Source of the DNA: Nymphaea colorata
Taxonomy: Eukaryota; Streptophyta; Magnoliopsida; Nymphaeales; Nymphaeaceae
Direction: 5' to 3'
Assembly (NCBI RefSeq): GCF_008831285.2
Contig: NC_045148.1
Span: forward strand, 18,719,002-18,779,001
DNA length: 60,000 nt
The notes beneath the pieces are model-generated. The model did no database searches. It was not told where the DNA came from and saw only the letters and a list, made by a program, of their open reading frames with translations. The position numbers were made by a program, and so were the translations under genes. Positions 1-18,265 of the stretch are shown piece by piece; position 1 is the first letter of the stretch, and every line of letters starts with the position of its first letter.

Positions 1-4830
<4,830 letters not shown>

Positions 4831-7800
4831 TTACTCATTCAAATCTTTCGCTGTTGCTTTTTTGTTTCTGGTTTGCTTACTTGCTGGAAAATGTAGCCTG
4901 GCCATTAGAGGACGTGGTGCCCGAGTTTTCTGGTCAAATCCTCTTACACATACAAATCCTGCAGGATGAAATTGCTATTGTGAGACTTAAGAACACAAAA
5001 AAATGCAGGAGATATTTGTCTATCATTTACTTTAGGTTATCCTCAAATCTTAATAATGGTCAAGAAATCATTCGTTTTATTTATTTATTTTTTATGGCAA
5101 CTTAATAAACCATCAAGGCCCCTTTTTTGTAGTTGTCTACTTTCTCACAGGAGCAATCTTTCTTACAACAATGTTTCTTCATATGAGCCCAGTTACTTTC
5201 CAGTTCTGAACAGACATCTATAATATTTTCCTTCTGCTTTTCTAAGTCAAATTGTGGTTCCATTGTATGAAGAAACCTGCTTTTATTTTTTGATATCTTG
5301 GTGCTAAAATATGAGCTAATGGAGGCCAACACTATTTTCAGATTTTTGTTTGCACGGATTCTAAAATATTTATGCCTTGACCAGTAAGCAGGAAAAGTGT
5401 AGTACCTCTCCAGAAGCACTGCTGAATTCTCTCGGTTGTCATACCTTGCCAATTTAAACATGTTGCAAAGAAGTTAGATTATTATATTAGGGTATGAAAG
5501 GCGAACTCTATTATACTGAACAGGTCAATATTAGTTTTAGTACCCTTACCTCTAAAAATTGTTGTTACTGATGTTCCAAAATAGACAGTCCTCCTTGGTA
5601 GATTCCATATGAGTTTCCTTGGCACACCAATGGGGTTTAAACTAGACTCATGGTCTGCAAAAACCTGCATGATGCAAATTTCTATTTTGTCAAGTCTGTT
5701 ACGTTTCCAAATGCATGAAAAATTAACTGAGAGATGTTCATTTAAAGAACTAAACTAGTGTTAAGTATAGATAAAGCCACAGACATCGACATTCCTAAAT
5801 TCAAGCAACTAGACATCCAGACATGCTGCAGCCACATAGTGGCATCATGTACAATTCCTGCTTCTGAACTTCAACAATGCCAAAGTTGTAGTTGAGACGT
5901 AGGTCATGCCCTGACAACTGTTTGTACTTGTTGCATGCTTTGCAGGACCCACGTCTACCCTTTTTTCTTTTTCCTAGTTCCCACTCGAGGAATAGTTAAC
6001 ACTTGTATTTATAATGCTCATCCACGTTCCTGAAATGATATGATATTTGCTGCCTCTATGTGGTTGCAACTTTAGTGTATGATATCTAAATATGCCAGAT
6101 ACTTTTTGGAGGTGGATTAGGTTTTACCTCATTCACTTGAAAGTAGGTACCATTGAGTGGAAAACTTCCTCTCATTGCAGTTCTACATGGAATCTGTAGA
6201 TTGAAAAGTTTTCACAATATGTTAGCATCTAAATATCTTTTCCAAGAATAACAGCCATTACTTGCCATGACGCCTGTATATAAACAAGACCTGCAACTGG
6301 ATGTGTCACTGTTATTATTAGATGCTACCTACCAACAATGTGCCTCTCACTGTTTGTGAGTTTGCCTCACGAATAGCATTGCATGAAAAGCATGTCTCCT
6401 TATCACACAGCCCCCCTGAAGATTGGAATTCACAGCATGTGCTTGGCAGGTCAATTGATTCTGCAGTCTCGCCTGATATATTGTAACTGATAGGCTTAGT
6501 TTTTGAAGGAAAAGTCACCATTCACTCTAAATACATAAAGTCATCACAGCTTGATCACCTGGAGTCCATATAGCAAGAAGATAAAAGCATGGATCATCTG
6601 GTTCTCGTTTGTCCAACTGCATTTTGCAAGAAATATGATGAATTGAGCTGGAATTCTAAAAATGAAAATGAACAATAAGATGCAAATTTTGATATTCACT
6701 GTGGCTTCTGCTTACCCCTTCAATAAGTGGATGATCATCTGGAAGTTCATAGCTGTAATAGAACAGAATAAGAATGTTCAAAGAAAGTTACTCTGAGAAT
6801 GATGTCATTAAATCTAATCAAGAATGTGTCTAACTTACACTTGGTGCTCTGTTCGAAGCCTGCTCACATTCTTCAGCTTGGGTGTTGGGATCGAAGCAGC
6901 CTCAGGTGTCAAAACAACCAACGCCTTTGACATATCTGATTCTTGGAGTTCCATGTTCTTGTTTTGCATATAGGTTTTTATATTTGATGTAAGCTCATCG
7001 AGGTTGAGTTTGATGGTGGGAATCTCATCAGGATCATCATAATAAAAGTCCTCAATAGCACTTTCAGAGCTTTCAACAAATTCTGGTTCTGGTGTTGCTG
7101 GTTCTTCAATGATTGGTTCACATGTATTGATGCTAGTATACTTTTGATTTGGTGGAAACTCAATTGATGGAAATAGTTCCAATGGGGAAGGCAGTGGCTG
7201 GAAGGCAACCTTGTCTCTTTCCCGGTCAGCCATTGCAGGTATAGCTGCACTTACTATACTTCTTTCCTCTGGTGCTGGGAGGGCAAGCCGTGCACTGGAA
7301 ATATATTAAGGTCGTTAGAGTATCTGCATAATAGCTATAATACAAGTATGAAAGTCGACAAATATTGTGTGAATGCTTGTAATGCATAAATATTTAATTG
7401 GAGAGAAAAAAACACACAGTTGAAGTAAAGAACTTGCTTGGGGGTTAGGCCCCCTACCTTTATTCCAACAAAATGGATATATACAAGGAAAAGCCAAAAC
7501 AGACCTCATTACCTCAACTATAAGCACAAAAGATTGACCCAACCCTTCACCAAAAAATGAGGACAAACATATCCTACAGGCAATGCATATACATAGTCAA
7601 GTCAGCAAAATAATCATGAGGATGACTGGCATGTTCCTTAATCAAACGTCCTATGTCAACTGTCGCATCCCCCTGCTCTACAAAAATACGCATGTGAAAA
7701 TGATGAAGACACCCAGTCCAGGTAGAATATAGTCTTCTTCCTTCCAGTCGTTGTCTAGTTTTCCTTACCCAATCTTTAATGGGGGAAACAATAACATAGT

Positions 7801-10800
7801 CACCACCATAATCCTTGTGGAAACTGAGAATGCGTTCCAAGACTGCCATTTCTCCTTCGTGACACACAGTTGAAGCTAATATTTGCAGCTTGTGTCTATG
7901 CGTTCAATATCATCCTACCTTTCAGAAACTTTTTAATTCTGTGCCATTGCAGTACGCATACAATAAGACAGATCTTACAGTACACCAGGTTTCCAAAGGA
8001 CTGTTTTGATATGTGGAATTATGTCTTGGGCATTGATCATGTGCAATTAGGGTAATCTAAACTGCAGTGGTTAGAATGTGGAGTTTTACTGGAAAAAGCA
8101 CTATCAATTTCATAATTTTCCAAAAGACTGTTTTTTTGCGTCAGCACATTAGGCAGTCCTGGATTTGTATTTTTAGTAAACAATTTTTTTCCACCAAGCC
8201 AGTTTGTCAATCAGGTCATATCTTCTTTGCACTAAGGAAACAGATCCACAAAACACGGGTTCATGTAAAGCAGATATCACACACTTGATTTGCATGATTG
8301 GTTAATTCTATCTCAGATAACAGACTTTATCTGGGGAATGGAATTATTAAGCTCAAATGCTATTTATCACAGCATATGAGTAAAATCAGAGGATGCTAGA
8401 GAATGGTGAGAAAGTGTATATATATGCTAGTTGACTCTTTATATCATCTAGTAGGAAAGAAGACTCTTTTCCCATGGTGTCCTAGGATGTGACCTACATT
8501 CTGTACTAAAATGGGTTTTTTTACATCATGGGATTGTGATGCATGAGCAAGTATGAAAAAAATACAAAATAAAAAGCCAATGACCCACATGTACAGGCAG
8601 TTGAGAATTACTGAAAAGGTAATTTTAGTTGGAAAAGAATGATAAAAGGCACAATCTCTTATGGACCAACTATGGATATTTTCACAAATAATTCAGCAGC
8701 TGAGGAGCTACGTCACATGGGTGTAGGGTGCGGATGCTGGTGAGGGTGCCAGTGCCGGTGCGACGTATCCCAAAAAATTTGGGTGCGAGAATGTGGCGAG
8801 GGTGTATATATATAATATATTTATTATATATATATATAAATGTATGTATTCATAATATTTATAATTTAGCTTGTTTCTTAGCTTAATATGTCCTTTCTTT
8901 TTACTTTTATTACTATACATAAAGAAAGAAAGGAGCAGGGGGAAGAAAAAAAAAAGGAAAATATTTTGAAACTTGTACAAGAAAAGACGTGGTTGGGGTG
9001 CGTGTGGAGCAGCACCAGCACCAGCATCATCTCGACACAGGTGCGGCCCCTTTTTTGAAGAGTCTGTGTGACATAGCTGGGAGCTTATTTTGAGAGCCTG
9101 TCTGTAAGTTTCCTTTTTCCTATTTCCTGTATAAATTTAGAAATCTCTCAAAAACCATTGAGACTAATCATGTTGTTCACTTTTCAGCATCATTTCTGCC
9201 CACGAGCTTCTCTACGAGGTAAATGTAACTTTTGGAGACTTGATTAATTTACAAACTAGGAGTCTTTGTAAGCTTTTCTTTGGAAATTAGAACAAAGACC
9301 TGTTACGCAGTTTCAGGTCTTGTTTCCAAGGAGATACTTTTGATGTAAAAGGCCAGACTGATTTTCTCAGATGGCGAACCAAGTCATATGTGCGCAAGGA
9401 AATCCTGCAGAAAAAATGGTTTGGGACTGGAACTAACAAAATTAATAGGTTTTTGTTATGGTAAGGCATTTTAGATTCAATAAGATCTGAATAGTTTCAG
9501 GCAGATGGTGAACTATACCAGTGTCTTTGTCATGCCAGATTGGGGTTCAAGATAGTTACATTGCAACATCTACTTATGGAACTAAAACTCTTTGGAACTT
9601 CAAATTTGGAAAATGTTTCTTCAAGTGTTATCCTATTCACCCACTTGTCCATGAAGGAAACTATGCCATCATGGCATGCATTTCTTTGCGTGGTTAATTA
9701 TTGTACCATACTGAGTTATTGCTTGAACTTCTTTTAAAGGGTGGTAGTTGTCTCTTGTTCTTGAAAGGATATCTTTGGTATATCTTCTTGACTTTAATTG
9801 GTGCAAGTAAATTTGGTATGCAATTGAGTGACTTGCATTTTGCACAATAATTGATAGGGTGCTGCACAGTTACTGACCTTGCAAATGCACTTGCAAAATG
9901 TTTGCACTCTCCTCTCATAGGGCAAGCATTACAGTTTGGTCTGCTTTTTGTACAAAAGACCTGCATCAGCACTCCCAGTCAGACCATTAAACAGTGGCTT
10001 TCAATCTAGTTGGATGAAAAAGCAGACATCACGATTATGCAACCTTACCTTTCCAAATGTTATTAGCTGATAATGGAGTTCATACCTGCATTAAGATATA
10101 AAAATCAGGGAGCAACTGGTGCATAGTGAATGGAATTGCTATTTAGGAGTTGCATATGCTTCTATTTCTATGTAGACATAAATAAGAGATTACTATCAGT
10201 TTTGTTTGGCAATTACAATGTTCGCTGATCCAGCTTGCACAGCCTTGGCCAGAGATATTTCTGAATGGTTTCCAGGATGGGATACCTTGCATATGTCAAA
10301 AATAAGTTAAAATGATATCCAGGGTGTTAAATGAATATTTTAAGAAGGTTCACTTGTCAGGAATATATGAAGGCAAACAACAGCTTCTTACAGTTCCAAA
10401 AGATGCAGCTGAAGTGACTCTGGTAGTGGTTGTAGTGGTACCCATCCAAGTCGCACGCTTATTCGACCAACATTTGTGTCAACCTTGTCAAAGTCAATAA
10501 ATTATGCCAAATGAATTTCTGTAGAACTTGTAATTTCCTATAATCAATTAAAGCACATGAATTGTGTTTTACAGGGAATGCAAGATGGTGAAGCGTCAGC
10601 AGGCGCACACACTCAACACTTTTGAGTCCTAAGCCATTTATGCTCAGCAAGAAATCCCTGCAATGTAAGGGCAGAAAATGAGTTAAACTTTACCACATTC
10701 CAGGAAAAGGATGAATTACATTAACTTGCTTACTTTGATTTATCAGGAGGAACATTTCTGAGCCATTCGAGGTCTATGCTGCCATGATCTTCAACCAATC

Positions 10801-13800
10801 TATCCAGAAAGGCCTACACATTTATCACAAAAGTAAGTTTGCTTCCTTTCTCCCACATGGAGGCATTCTCTTTCATCTATTATCAACTCAGGCAAGTTTT
10901 TTTTTCTCCAGATGGAGTTGTGTTCTACCATCTATTGCCAACTCAAGCTTTTCAAGATGATTTATACATCATCATTGGAGGCTAAACATTCTAATGTCCA
11001 GGAAGCAGCATCCATTTGGGTATTGTTCCTGCATTACATATTTGTGGTCTCCTTTTAGATTATTTAAATGTGCTGGTGATGCTAATTCTGCTGCTGTATA
11101 GATTTTTGTTCTATAACTTAAGATAAGACTCTGTCTATTTGAGCTTGAAATTGAAGCTTTGATGCAAATACCCTGTACAATAGACTTGACATGCCCAAAA
11201 AGAGGGCTTTCAGACAATTTGTCAAGCAGAAAAAAATGAAGTTGATCAGCTTAGGTAGATTGATCATTGCTCTAATGAAAAGCTTTTGTCAGTTCATGCT
11301 GATGCCAGCTTGACTTGGGTGCTTGCACTCCTCAATGTGGATTTATGATGGTTATCCCTGTGGCACTGAAAGGCACTTCAGATTCTTTCTGGGCCTGCAT
11401 TGAGCATTTTTCAATGGAAGACTTATAATTAATTGAAGAAAAAACTTTCTTTTTCCATTTCTTTCTTCAATATCCTTGCAGTTTCACGTATTCTGAGGCT
11501 CTAATCTTTATGGTTGTAGCAAACTATAAGAGTTGGTCAACTATAAAAGCTACAGAATTTCATGCAGACAACGTTTAAAGCTGTTAACCAAAAAAAAAAC
11601 TCCTTTTTTACAACCTAAGCTTGACTAAAGAAGACAAATAAGTACCCGTATTCGTTTCGCCAGCATGTTGTTCATTCCTCGTTCCTTAATTGTTTGAGCT
11701 ATTTCATTCACATCAGCCCGCCTCACTGCTTCCCAGTCCAGTGAATCATTTCTGTTGGGGCTTCTCTCTTGAGTACCAAGTTCCTTCAGTACCTGCTGCC
11801 GTAATGGTTCCCATTTCTCCTTTCTCCCGAGTGCTTCACCCTTTCCTTTGTTTGATCTCAAAGGTTTTGTTGTAGACTTGTTTCCATTTCCGATGGTCTT
11901 GCCCTGATAACTCACCTCCACCTGTTTACCCATTGGTCTTTGGCTATTCGCTGGTACTTTGTGCTCTAAGGAATGCGTATCTGCTGCTTCTTTTGCTTTG
12001 CTTGAGGAATTCAAACTTGAAAGTTCTGCTATGCAGTTTGATTCCCATAATTCATTTGGTTTAGTTGGCTCCAGAGCATGACATCTTTCAACTGGAAAAT
12101 CTGTTTTGCTTCCATGCGGGAGCATTCTGGTGCCTAGTGTTGTGATGCAGGATGTCGCTTCTGGCAACAAACTGTTGGCAATTTTATGTACGACAGGGTT
12201 ATTGCCTGTTTCAACAGAAGAACCTGAACTTGCACCCTGCAAGGCATAAATACAATCTCCAGTAAGGACATCAAGTGTAGCATTTTCCGGTGTTAATGCC
12301 AATGTTGTCCGTAAAATACTGGGGGTTGGATAATTCTGTAAAAAAAGATACAGGGAATATTAATGCTTAATATCAAATTGGTATGAATGAGTTTGTTTAT
12401 TTTCTTTGTTAAAAATAAAAAATAAACAAAACAAAATATTTCAAAATCAAATAAAATTGAGTATGTATAAGCTGATACAGGCTGATGGACACCAAGTTTG
12501 ACACAATATTGACCAGTAGAATGCATTATTCCTGGGACCTTATTCTTTTTTCACATGGTCAAGACTCAAAACACTATCCTTGGACTTTCAAGTGCAACCA
12601 CATTCAGGAATACTTAGTTTCTCCATACAGTATGCTAGAGTATATCTGGTCTACCTTGGACCTCTAGGTGCAAGAAAGACCAACTTCATGATGCAACCCC
12701 CAGAAAATTCCATGGAAGCAAATTGATGTGCTTACATTTCGCACAGCAGACAATAATTGATTGGAAATAATACCATCTGCTTACCTTGCCAACATCAGTT
12801 CTCCAGTTTTCTTGCTGCAGATGGTCACATGCTTTACCAATGTTATCTTCACGCAACAAGTTAAAACCCCCTGTTGAATACAAATCCTTGAACATAGGCG
12901 ATTCAGCCATGCTTAAAAGCTCCGAGAAGGATGGCTGGTGAAAAGCAACTTGTTGACCTTTGTTGATAAACTCCTCAGAAAAAGCAATAGACTCTGGACT
13001 TGATGAGATCTGGTCAGTAGCCTGGATAGTAAAGTCAGTTGAGTTGTGAGAGGAAATTGCAGAGAAAGATTGTAAATTCCCATCTTCATGTCCTATTGTT
13101 CTTCCCCTACTTTCTGAAACAGATTGACGAAACTTTGCATTGTTATATGAACCCTGAAGTACTTTTCCACTAGTAAGATTTATGATGTTGGTGTCCACTT
13201 CTTTTTTGTATGGTGCAGTACTTCCACAAGATTCACTTTTATTGCTTGTATCCAGAGAAGTTGATCCTTTACATTTAGAGTCTCGGATCATCAACGAAGT
13301 GGAATCAGGTTCAACATTCGCCGGAGAAGTTGATCCTTTATATTTAGAGTCTTGGATCATCAGGGAAGTGGAACCAGGTTCAACATTCTCTATGGAGGGA
13401 GGTTTATCCATGCATGTGTTTATGTCATGCAAATCTCTGGGGAAAAGGTCTTCCACACAAGCAGGCACTGTAATATCTTTTCTGTCGAGAGTTGCACAGT
13501 TAGTCGCTTCCTTCTTTGGGAAGTGTGCTGCCATTGCCATGAAGGCAGAGCTGCAAAAATGGGCGGATCAAGGATTAGCATTTATCACATGGGCTTTCAG
13601 GAAAAGTTCGTGAAGTGGCCAGTGCACCTTGAGAGATGATCAGAGACATTTTGAGTCAGAAAGACGCCAACAACTGAGTCCACTACTGATCCTTTCCACT
13701 GGGAAAAACGCCTGTCACCTGGAAAAGCATACAATCACCTTCATTGTTCACTTAGCACGCAAAATCTGAAGCATCTGCGACGTGGATATGCATTACAGAC

Positions 13801-16800
13801 TACTCACAAGGTCCTGTACCTTAAACTGGCTTTGGGATAAAGCCAGTACTTGTACGTTGTACCTTTCCCTCAACTAACAAAACTTAGTCCAGTTTACAGG
13901 AGCTTGTTAGAACTAGCACCTACTGTAAAAGCGAGTTTGTCTGTTGGTTATCATAGCTAAAATTTTTTTTGGTTGTTTGGTTCAAAAGATGCACTTGAGT
14001 AACAATTATCCTACTTCACAAGAAATGCTGGCAGAATGATTTTGAGATTGGGAAATTAAAGGACTCTGCATAATATGCATGTCAGAAACTAGAATTTGTT
14101 TAATATGGAGAGGAGAACACGATACTGCAATGTTGGAAAATTTAGAAAAGTATTATCAATCTAAAAACATACGAAGATAAATAAAAAATCATGTTGTGGT
14201 AACATTTAGTGCAAGTATAAAGAATTTTTCTAGAATATTTTTATCAATAACACAGAGATTAAGACAAAGTAAAAATATCTGCTGGGGAAATATCAAATAA
14301 CTGTCTTTTGAGCGAAGTGGGTAGGATACTGCTTTTTTAAATCTTGACATGTTACCGTTAATGTTAAAATCATGGCAATATGGATTCCCATATCATAGGA
14401 ACTGGGGTTCCCATGCATAGGCTCGATCGAATTCCACTTCCTAAAAATCACGTTTCTGTGCATTAAAAGCAACTCTGAGAACTAAAGCTTGTTCTACATC
14501 AGTTATGCACTTACATATATGCCAAGTAGCAAAGTAACGCGATAATATTTAGTACCTTGTATGAGATGCATTCGAGCTATAAATGAATCTACCCGTCCAC
14601 GAAACACTTTCCTTTCTTCCTCCCACCATTTTGCTTTTTCAGCATCTGTTCCATCTATTCCTCCACTGGTTGCACTTCCCATCAGAAGGTTCCATACTCT
14701 ATTTGTTTCTAAGTCCAGGTCTACTTTTGGTCGTGAACGCCGTCTCCTTACAGGTTCAAAGCTTCCAACGTAGGGGACCATGGTTCCATCAACGTAGGGC
14801 ACAATTGCATTCTGATCTCTTGCATCTCGAACCGTTGCTGACCAGTTCGCATCTTTTTTGCTAATATCAAGGCGTTTCAACCTCTGAGTAATTTGATCTA
14901 AAGGATCTGTACTGGGGATTGCTTGTGGTGGAGAACTTTTAAGCAATTTGTCTTGCAAGTTACTGCTACTGTGGCAGTCATTAACAAATTGCGTTGTAAA
15001 CATTGCCAAATTCCCAGGTTTACTGATGTGATGACTGGTTGATACTGCTTGGGAACCTTGACCATGATGAGTGCAAGTTTCATGTTCACCCAGAGTAATG
15101 GAAGGTGCAGACGTCATGGCAGGAGAAGACCGTTTCCTTATACGCTTGTTTCTTGGCTTTTCGGCAGGAGTGCTTGCTGCTAGCAGGTCTTCTGGGTAGG
15201 CGTTGGGCCTGCAATCATTGTATTCTAGTGTGCAACCGCTTGGTGTTGCGCTGGAAAAGTAAAGAGTGCAATGTGGACGGATGTGATTGGGTTCTTTCTT
15301 CAAACTTTGTTCTCTCTTCCCTTCAACCTGGCCAAACACATTATTGCATTCCAACACATTTTGAACATGATGGTTCTGTTTTGCATCATTTTGCTGCTTC
15401 ATGCTTCCCGGGGAAGAGTTCTCATCATGGATGCATTTGTTTGCTTCTGTTACCTTTTGCTTTTCCTCTTTATTACTATCTTGCGAGACCAACGCTTGCT
15501 CGCAGTTGCTTACTGTCGGATGATTTGTGTTCACAACTCTATATCCTTCTGCTTTTCTACCACAAGGCTCTTGGACGATGCTGGTAGATGACCAATATGG
15601 ATGGAGCTCATGAGACCTCATTTCTATGTTCTGGTTCCTAGTACTGTCAAAATTTGCATGAGTCTGCCTCATATGCTGCCGAAGGAACTCCAGAAGAGCA
15701 CCTCCATGCTTGAGATGTGTCTGAATTAGGCCTGTGGACGACCTGTGGCTAGCTTCAGGTCCAACATCCGCTAGTGGTCCTTGGAGGTTAGTCTCCACAT
15801 TAGCAGAGCATCTGCTGTTCTCTGATGTGGTTGACGTCATTCTTTCATTCATCTGAACGGCATTGTAGACATGAAAGAGATTGTACCCCGTCATGCTTGT
15901 AGGGATGTGATTGTGCATCATAGTTGACAAAATCTCTTGATGATTTTCCTTAATCCCTAGATTCACCGTATTGTTTTTCTTTTGAGCTATGTTATCCACA
16001 CAGCCTATTGATGAGGCTTTTCTCTTTAGAGCAGGTGTGCAAGGGTTCTCGGGTTGTGTAGGTTGTGATTCTGGTACATGATTCAAGGAATGGTTGAGAT
16101 CAAAAGTGGCAGGTTCTGTGAACTCCTCTGCAGTCACTTTTTCTTCTTCTACAGGATGTTGATGCAATGGACCAAATTTACCGGCTTCTGGCTGCAGGCA
16201 GGCTTGACCGTTAAGTGTTTGAGCAACAAAATCAAAATTCAGTGATCTTTTGCAGGACGCAATTCTGGTAGCATCAATTTGCAAACTATCAGATTCTCTT
16301 GCATCTGTGGAGTTGGAAGTTCGGGGCTTTCTTGTCCTTCCACCTGTAGACAAGCGCCCTTTGCTTTCTACTGGTGTTCCCTCTGGCGTCTGCTTCACTT
16401 CCACTTTCTTTGGCGTCCTCTTGGGCTTGCCCTCCCTGACCACCTTAGGTCTTATCTTCTTTCTCTTGGGTTTCTGCCTTGGTGTCTTATTCAGGTCTAT
16501 GCCATCAGCATCAGCCTTCCCATACTCAATGCTCTCCCTCACAGGTGAATGGGTGACGCTTTCTTGGGAATCAACATGAGACTTGAGACTTTCAATGACA
16601 GCACTTTCATTTTGGTTGTCATTGCAAACCTTTGGTGGTGGTATTGGACTATCCTTCTGCCTTTCCTGATGAACCCTCTCATCTGTAAAAAGATCACTGT
16701 ATTTAGATATATCAGCAGGTGCCACTTTGCTGCTGTCGACTACCTTCTCTTTCTCTATAGTCTTCTCCGGTGTCACAGGGGCTACAGGACCAGAAAATGC

Positions 16801-17570
16801 TTCGCTTGTGCTTGAATTAGGAGCCACCTTGAACGGAGGTGATTGGATGCTATATGTTGTTGCTCTGTAAGGAAAAGGAAACCCATCTGCAGAGGAACAA
16901 AGAAAAAATTCACTTCATACTGAAGTAGACGTTAAGAAGAAAGAGAAACAGGGATTTCATAGATTGAAAACCCACATTGGTTTATCTGCGATGTCTCGAC
17001 ATTGCTCCTCCCACTGGTCTCAAGGCCGTATGTATGCTGGCCCAAACCACTGGTCGGTGAAGGGGGCGCGTTGAGAAACAGATGCTGGAAATCATTCTGG
17101 TGCCAACCATTGCTATTTTGAGGGTGGTACACTGCAGGAAATGAAGACTGCAAGACATTCCCCGGAATGGACCCTGAGTTAGTGAAGCTATAAGCATCAC
17201 TGGCTCCATGAGAGCCCCATCCAAGCCCTACTGCGGCTGCATTTCCATAAACCTGCCTCTGCCAATTGGCACCATCCTCGGCTGGAAGACTGAGAGCTTG
17301 AACTCCGTCCCAGTGGCTTGTTATTGTAGACACTGAAGAAGAAGGCTCTGCAGAACCAGCATTCTGCTCAAAGACTCTCTGATTGTGAAGGGTAGCAGAA
17401 ATTCCCAATCTTCTGAGCCAGAGAAGTTGGCCATCACCTTCATCCATCTGCCGCCTTGCCGGGATAGGTCTCAGCGGCGTTTCTGGAATCCAGCTGCCCT
17501 GAAAATTTGCAGCTGGGAACCCACTGGTCCCATTCTCTTCTGAACAGGGAAAGAGCTCTCTAAGGTCCAT
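4831..17570 (-). CDS. DEMETER/ROS1-like 5-methylcytosine DNA glycosylase, 19 exons, 1985 aa
   Basis: This is a bifunctional DNA glycosylase/lyase that excises 5-methylcytosine in active demethylation in the nucleus. Exons on the minus strand: 17570-16976, 16886-14556, 13718-13628, 13550-12785, 12335-11646, 10813-10734, 10657-10573, 10483-10392, 10285-10217, 10085-10049, 9960-9878, 7294-6839, 6752-6716, 6616-6559, 6472-6333, 6193-6128, 5664-5550, 5444-5406, 4958-4831. All phases join and total 5958 bp. The N-terminus has GSWIPETPLRP; DLNKTPRQKPKRKK starts a Lys/Arg-rich region near 329-360. Domain A is about 927-1015. The helix-hairpin-helix GLGLKSVECVRL carries the catalytic Lys (about K1530), and VDTNVGR carries Asp (about D1548). 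The 4Fe-4S ligands C-x6-C-x2-C-x5-C are at about 1615-1631. The permuted-CXXC segment KETCFSCN and an RRM-like C-terminus ending at TAA 4831 follow. ATG 17570 is the only in-frame ATG after a stop at 17676. The exon 1 donor (T|GTGGGT) is the least certain junction. DME versus ROS1 class cannot be settled by eye. Confidence 0.95.
7426..7861 (-). pseudogene. Apparent 5'-truncated processed retrocopy of an unidentified gene, inside glycosylase intron 11
   Basis: This 436-bp segment is flanked by an exact 14-bp direct repeat (7412-7425 and 7862-7875, ACACACAGTTGAAG). On the minus strand it opens with a coding-like frame of about 90 residues (MAVLERILSFHKDYGGDYVI at its start) that ends in TAG near 7574. 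About 150 bp of AT-richer 3'-UTR-like sequence follows, with an AATAAA signal (GGAATAAAGG) close to the far end. Coding tail, stop, UTR, poly(A) signal and target-site duplication in this order fit a cDNA inserted by LINE-type machinery. A poly(A) tail is not visible. I do not recognise the parent protein. Alternatives are a captured exon or a duplicated genomic segment. Confidence 0.55.
8706..9078. mobile_element. Inverted-repeat element in glycosylase intron 11 (MITE-like)
   Basis: The left end reads AGCTACGTCACATGGGTGT and the right end, reverse-complemented, reads AGCTATGTCACACAG. Inside these, GGTGC-rich sequence at the left (CGGATGCTGGTGAGGGTGCC) is mirrored by CAGCACCAGCACCAGCATC at the right. 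The centre is very AT-rich. The length is about 373 bp with no coding capacity. The layout is that of a non-autonomous DNA transposon. No clean target-site duplication is seen, so the superfamily is unassigned. Confidence 0.5.
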
Positions 17571-17628
17571 CGCTGAAGGCAAGATCTCACTTTCTCCAGC
17601 ATCAAATATCAGTGGTAGATCCTCGAAA

Positions 17629-17679
17629 TTATTTTTTTCTTCTTTCAAGATCACAAATTTTCTCCCAATTCTCCTTCAT
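17629..17679 (-). other. Upstream ORF (16 codons) in the glycosylase leader
   Basis: ATG at 17679 opens a 16-residue frame (MKENWEKICDLERRKK) that stops with TAA 17631-17629, 58 nt before the main ATG at 17570. It is in a different frame from the main ORF. If the leader is unspliced here, it would be met first by scanning ribosomes and could lower translation of the glycosylase. That effect is inference. Confidence 0.5.
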
Positions 17680-18263
17680 CTTCCAACCCCTTTTCTTTAC
17701 AGTTCTCACCTGGAAATCCTCAACCTGGTTTCTCAGAAAACCACCATTATTCTCCCTCCCTTCTTTTCCGGTGGCCAATGTGAAATAGCATCCGGGAGGG
17801 GAGAGATAAAAGGCGAGATATCACACTCAGGCCTTGACCGTCGAGCCCTCTAACCAACAGATCTCTGCCAAGAAACCAGATAAAAAGAAAAGGCCGCAAA
17901 ATTAAAATCCAAAAAAGCGGATCCAAGTAATCTATTCCTCCTACCAAACAAACGGAGAAAAGGAAAAATCTCAACTTCTGCAGGAATAGTGGGAAGTAAC
18001 AGCAAAAGCAACTAAATTTTTGAAGTGGATTTCAGTCAAACAGAAAAACTTAAAGACCATTCTAAGAGAGAGAGGGGGAGCGGAAGGGGGAGGAAGGTAG
18101 AGTCTTTTTCCGGAATCACAGAAACCAACACAATTGCCAGAGAGAGAGAAAGCTGAATTATTGCGTGCTGCGCATACCTCTCGGAGGCAATGCAGGAGGA
18201 GAAATTTGGGACGGCTTCATGGTCGGAGGTAGGAAGACTCACCAGAGTCGTCGTCCTCTTCTT

Positions 18264-18265
<2 letters not shown>

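Noticed and set aside
5102-5461. 119-residue minus-strand frame
   Set aside because: It overlaps glycosylase exon 18 in the wrong frame and otherwise covers introns; the correct frame encodes TTERIQQCFWR.
15105-16815. Several open frames antisense to glycosylase exon 2
   Set aside because: They are shadows of the strongly supported minus-strand exon and lack motifs of their own.
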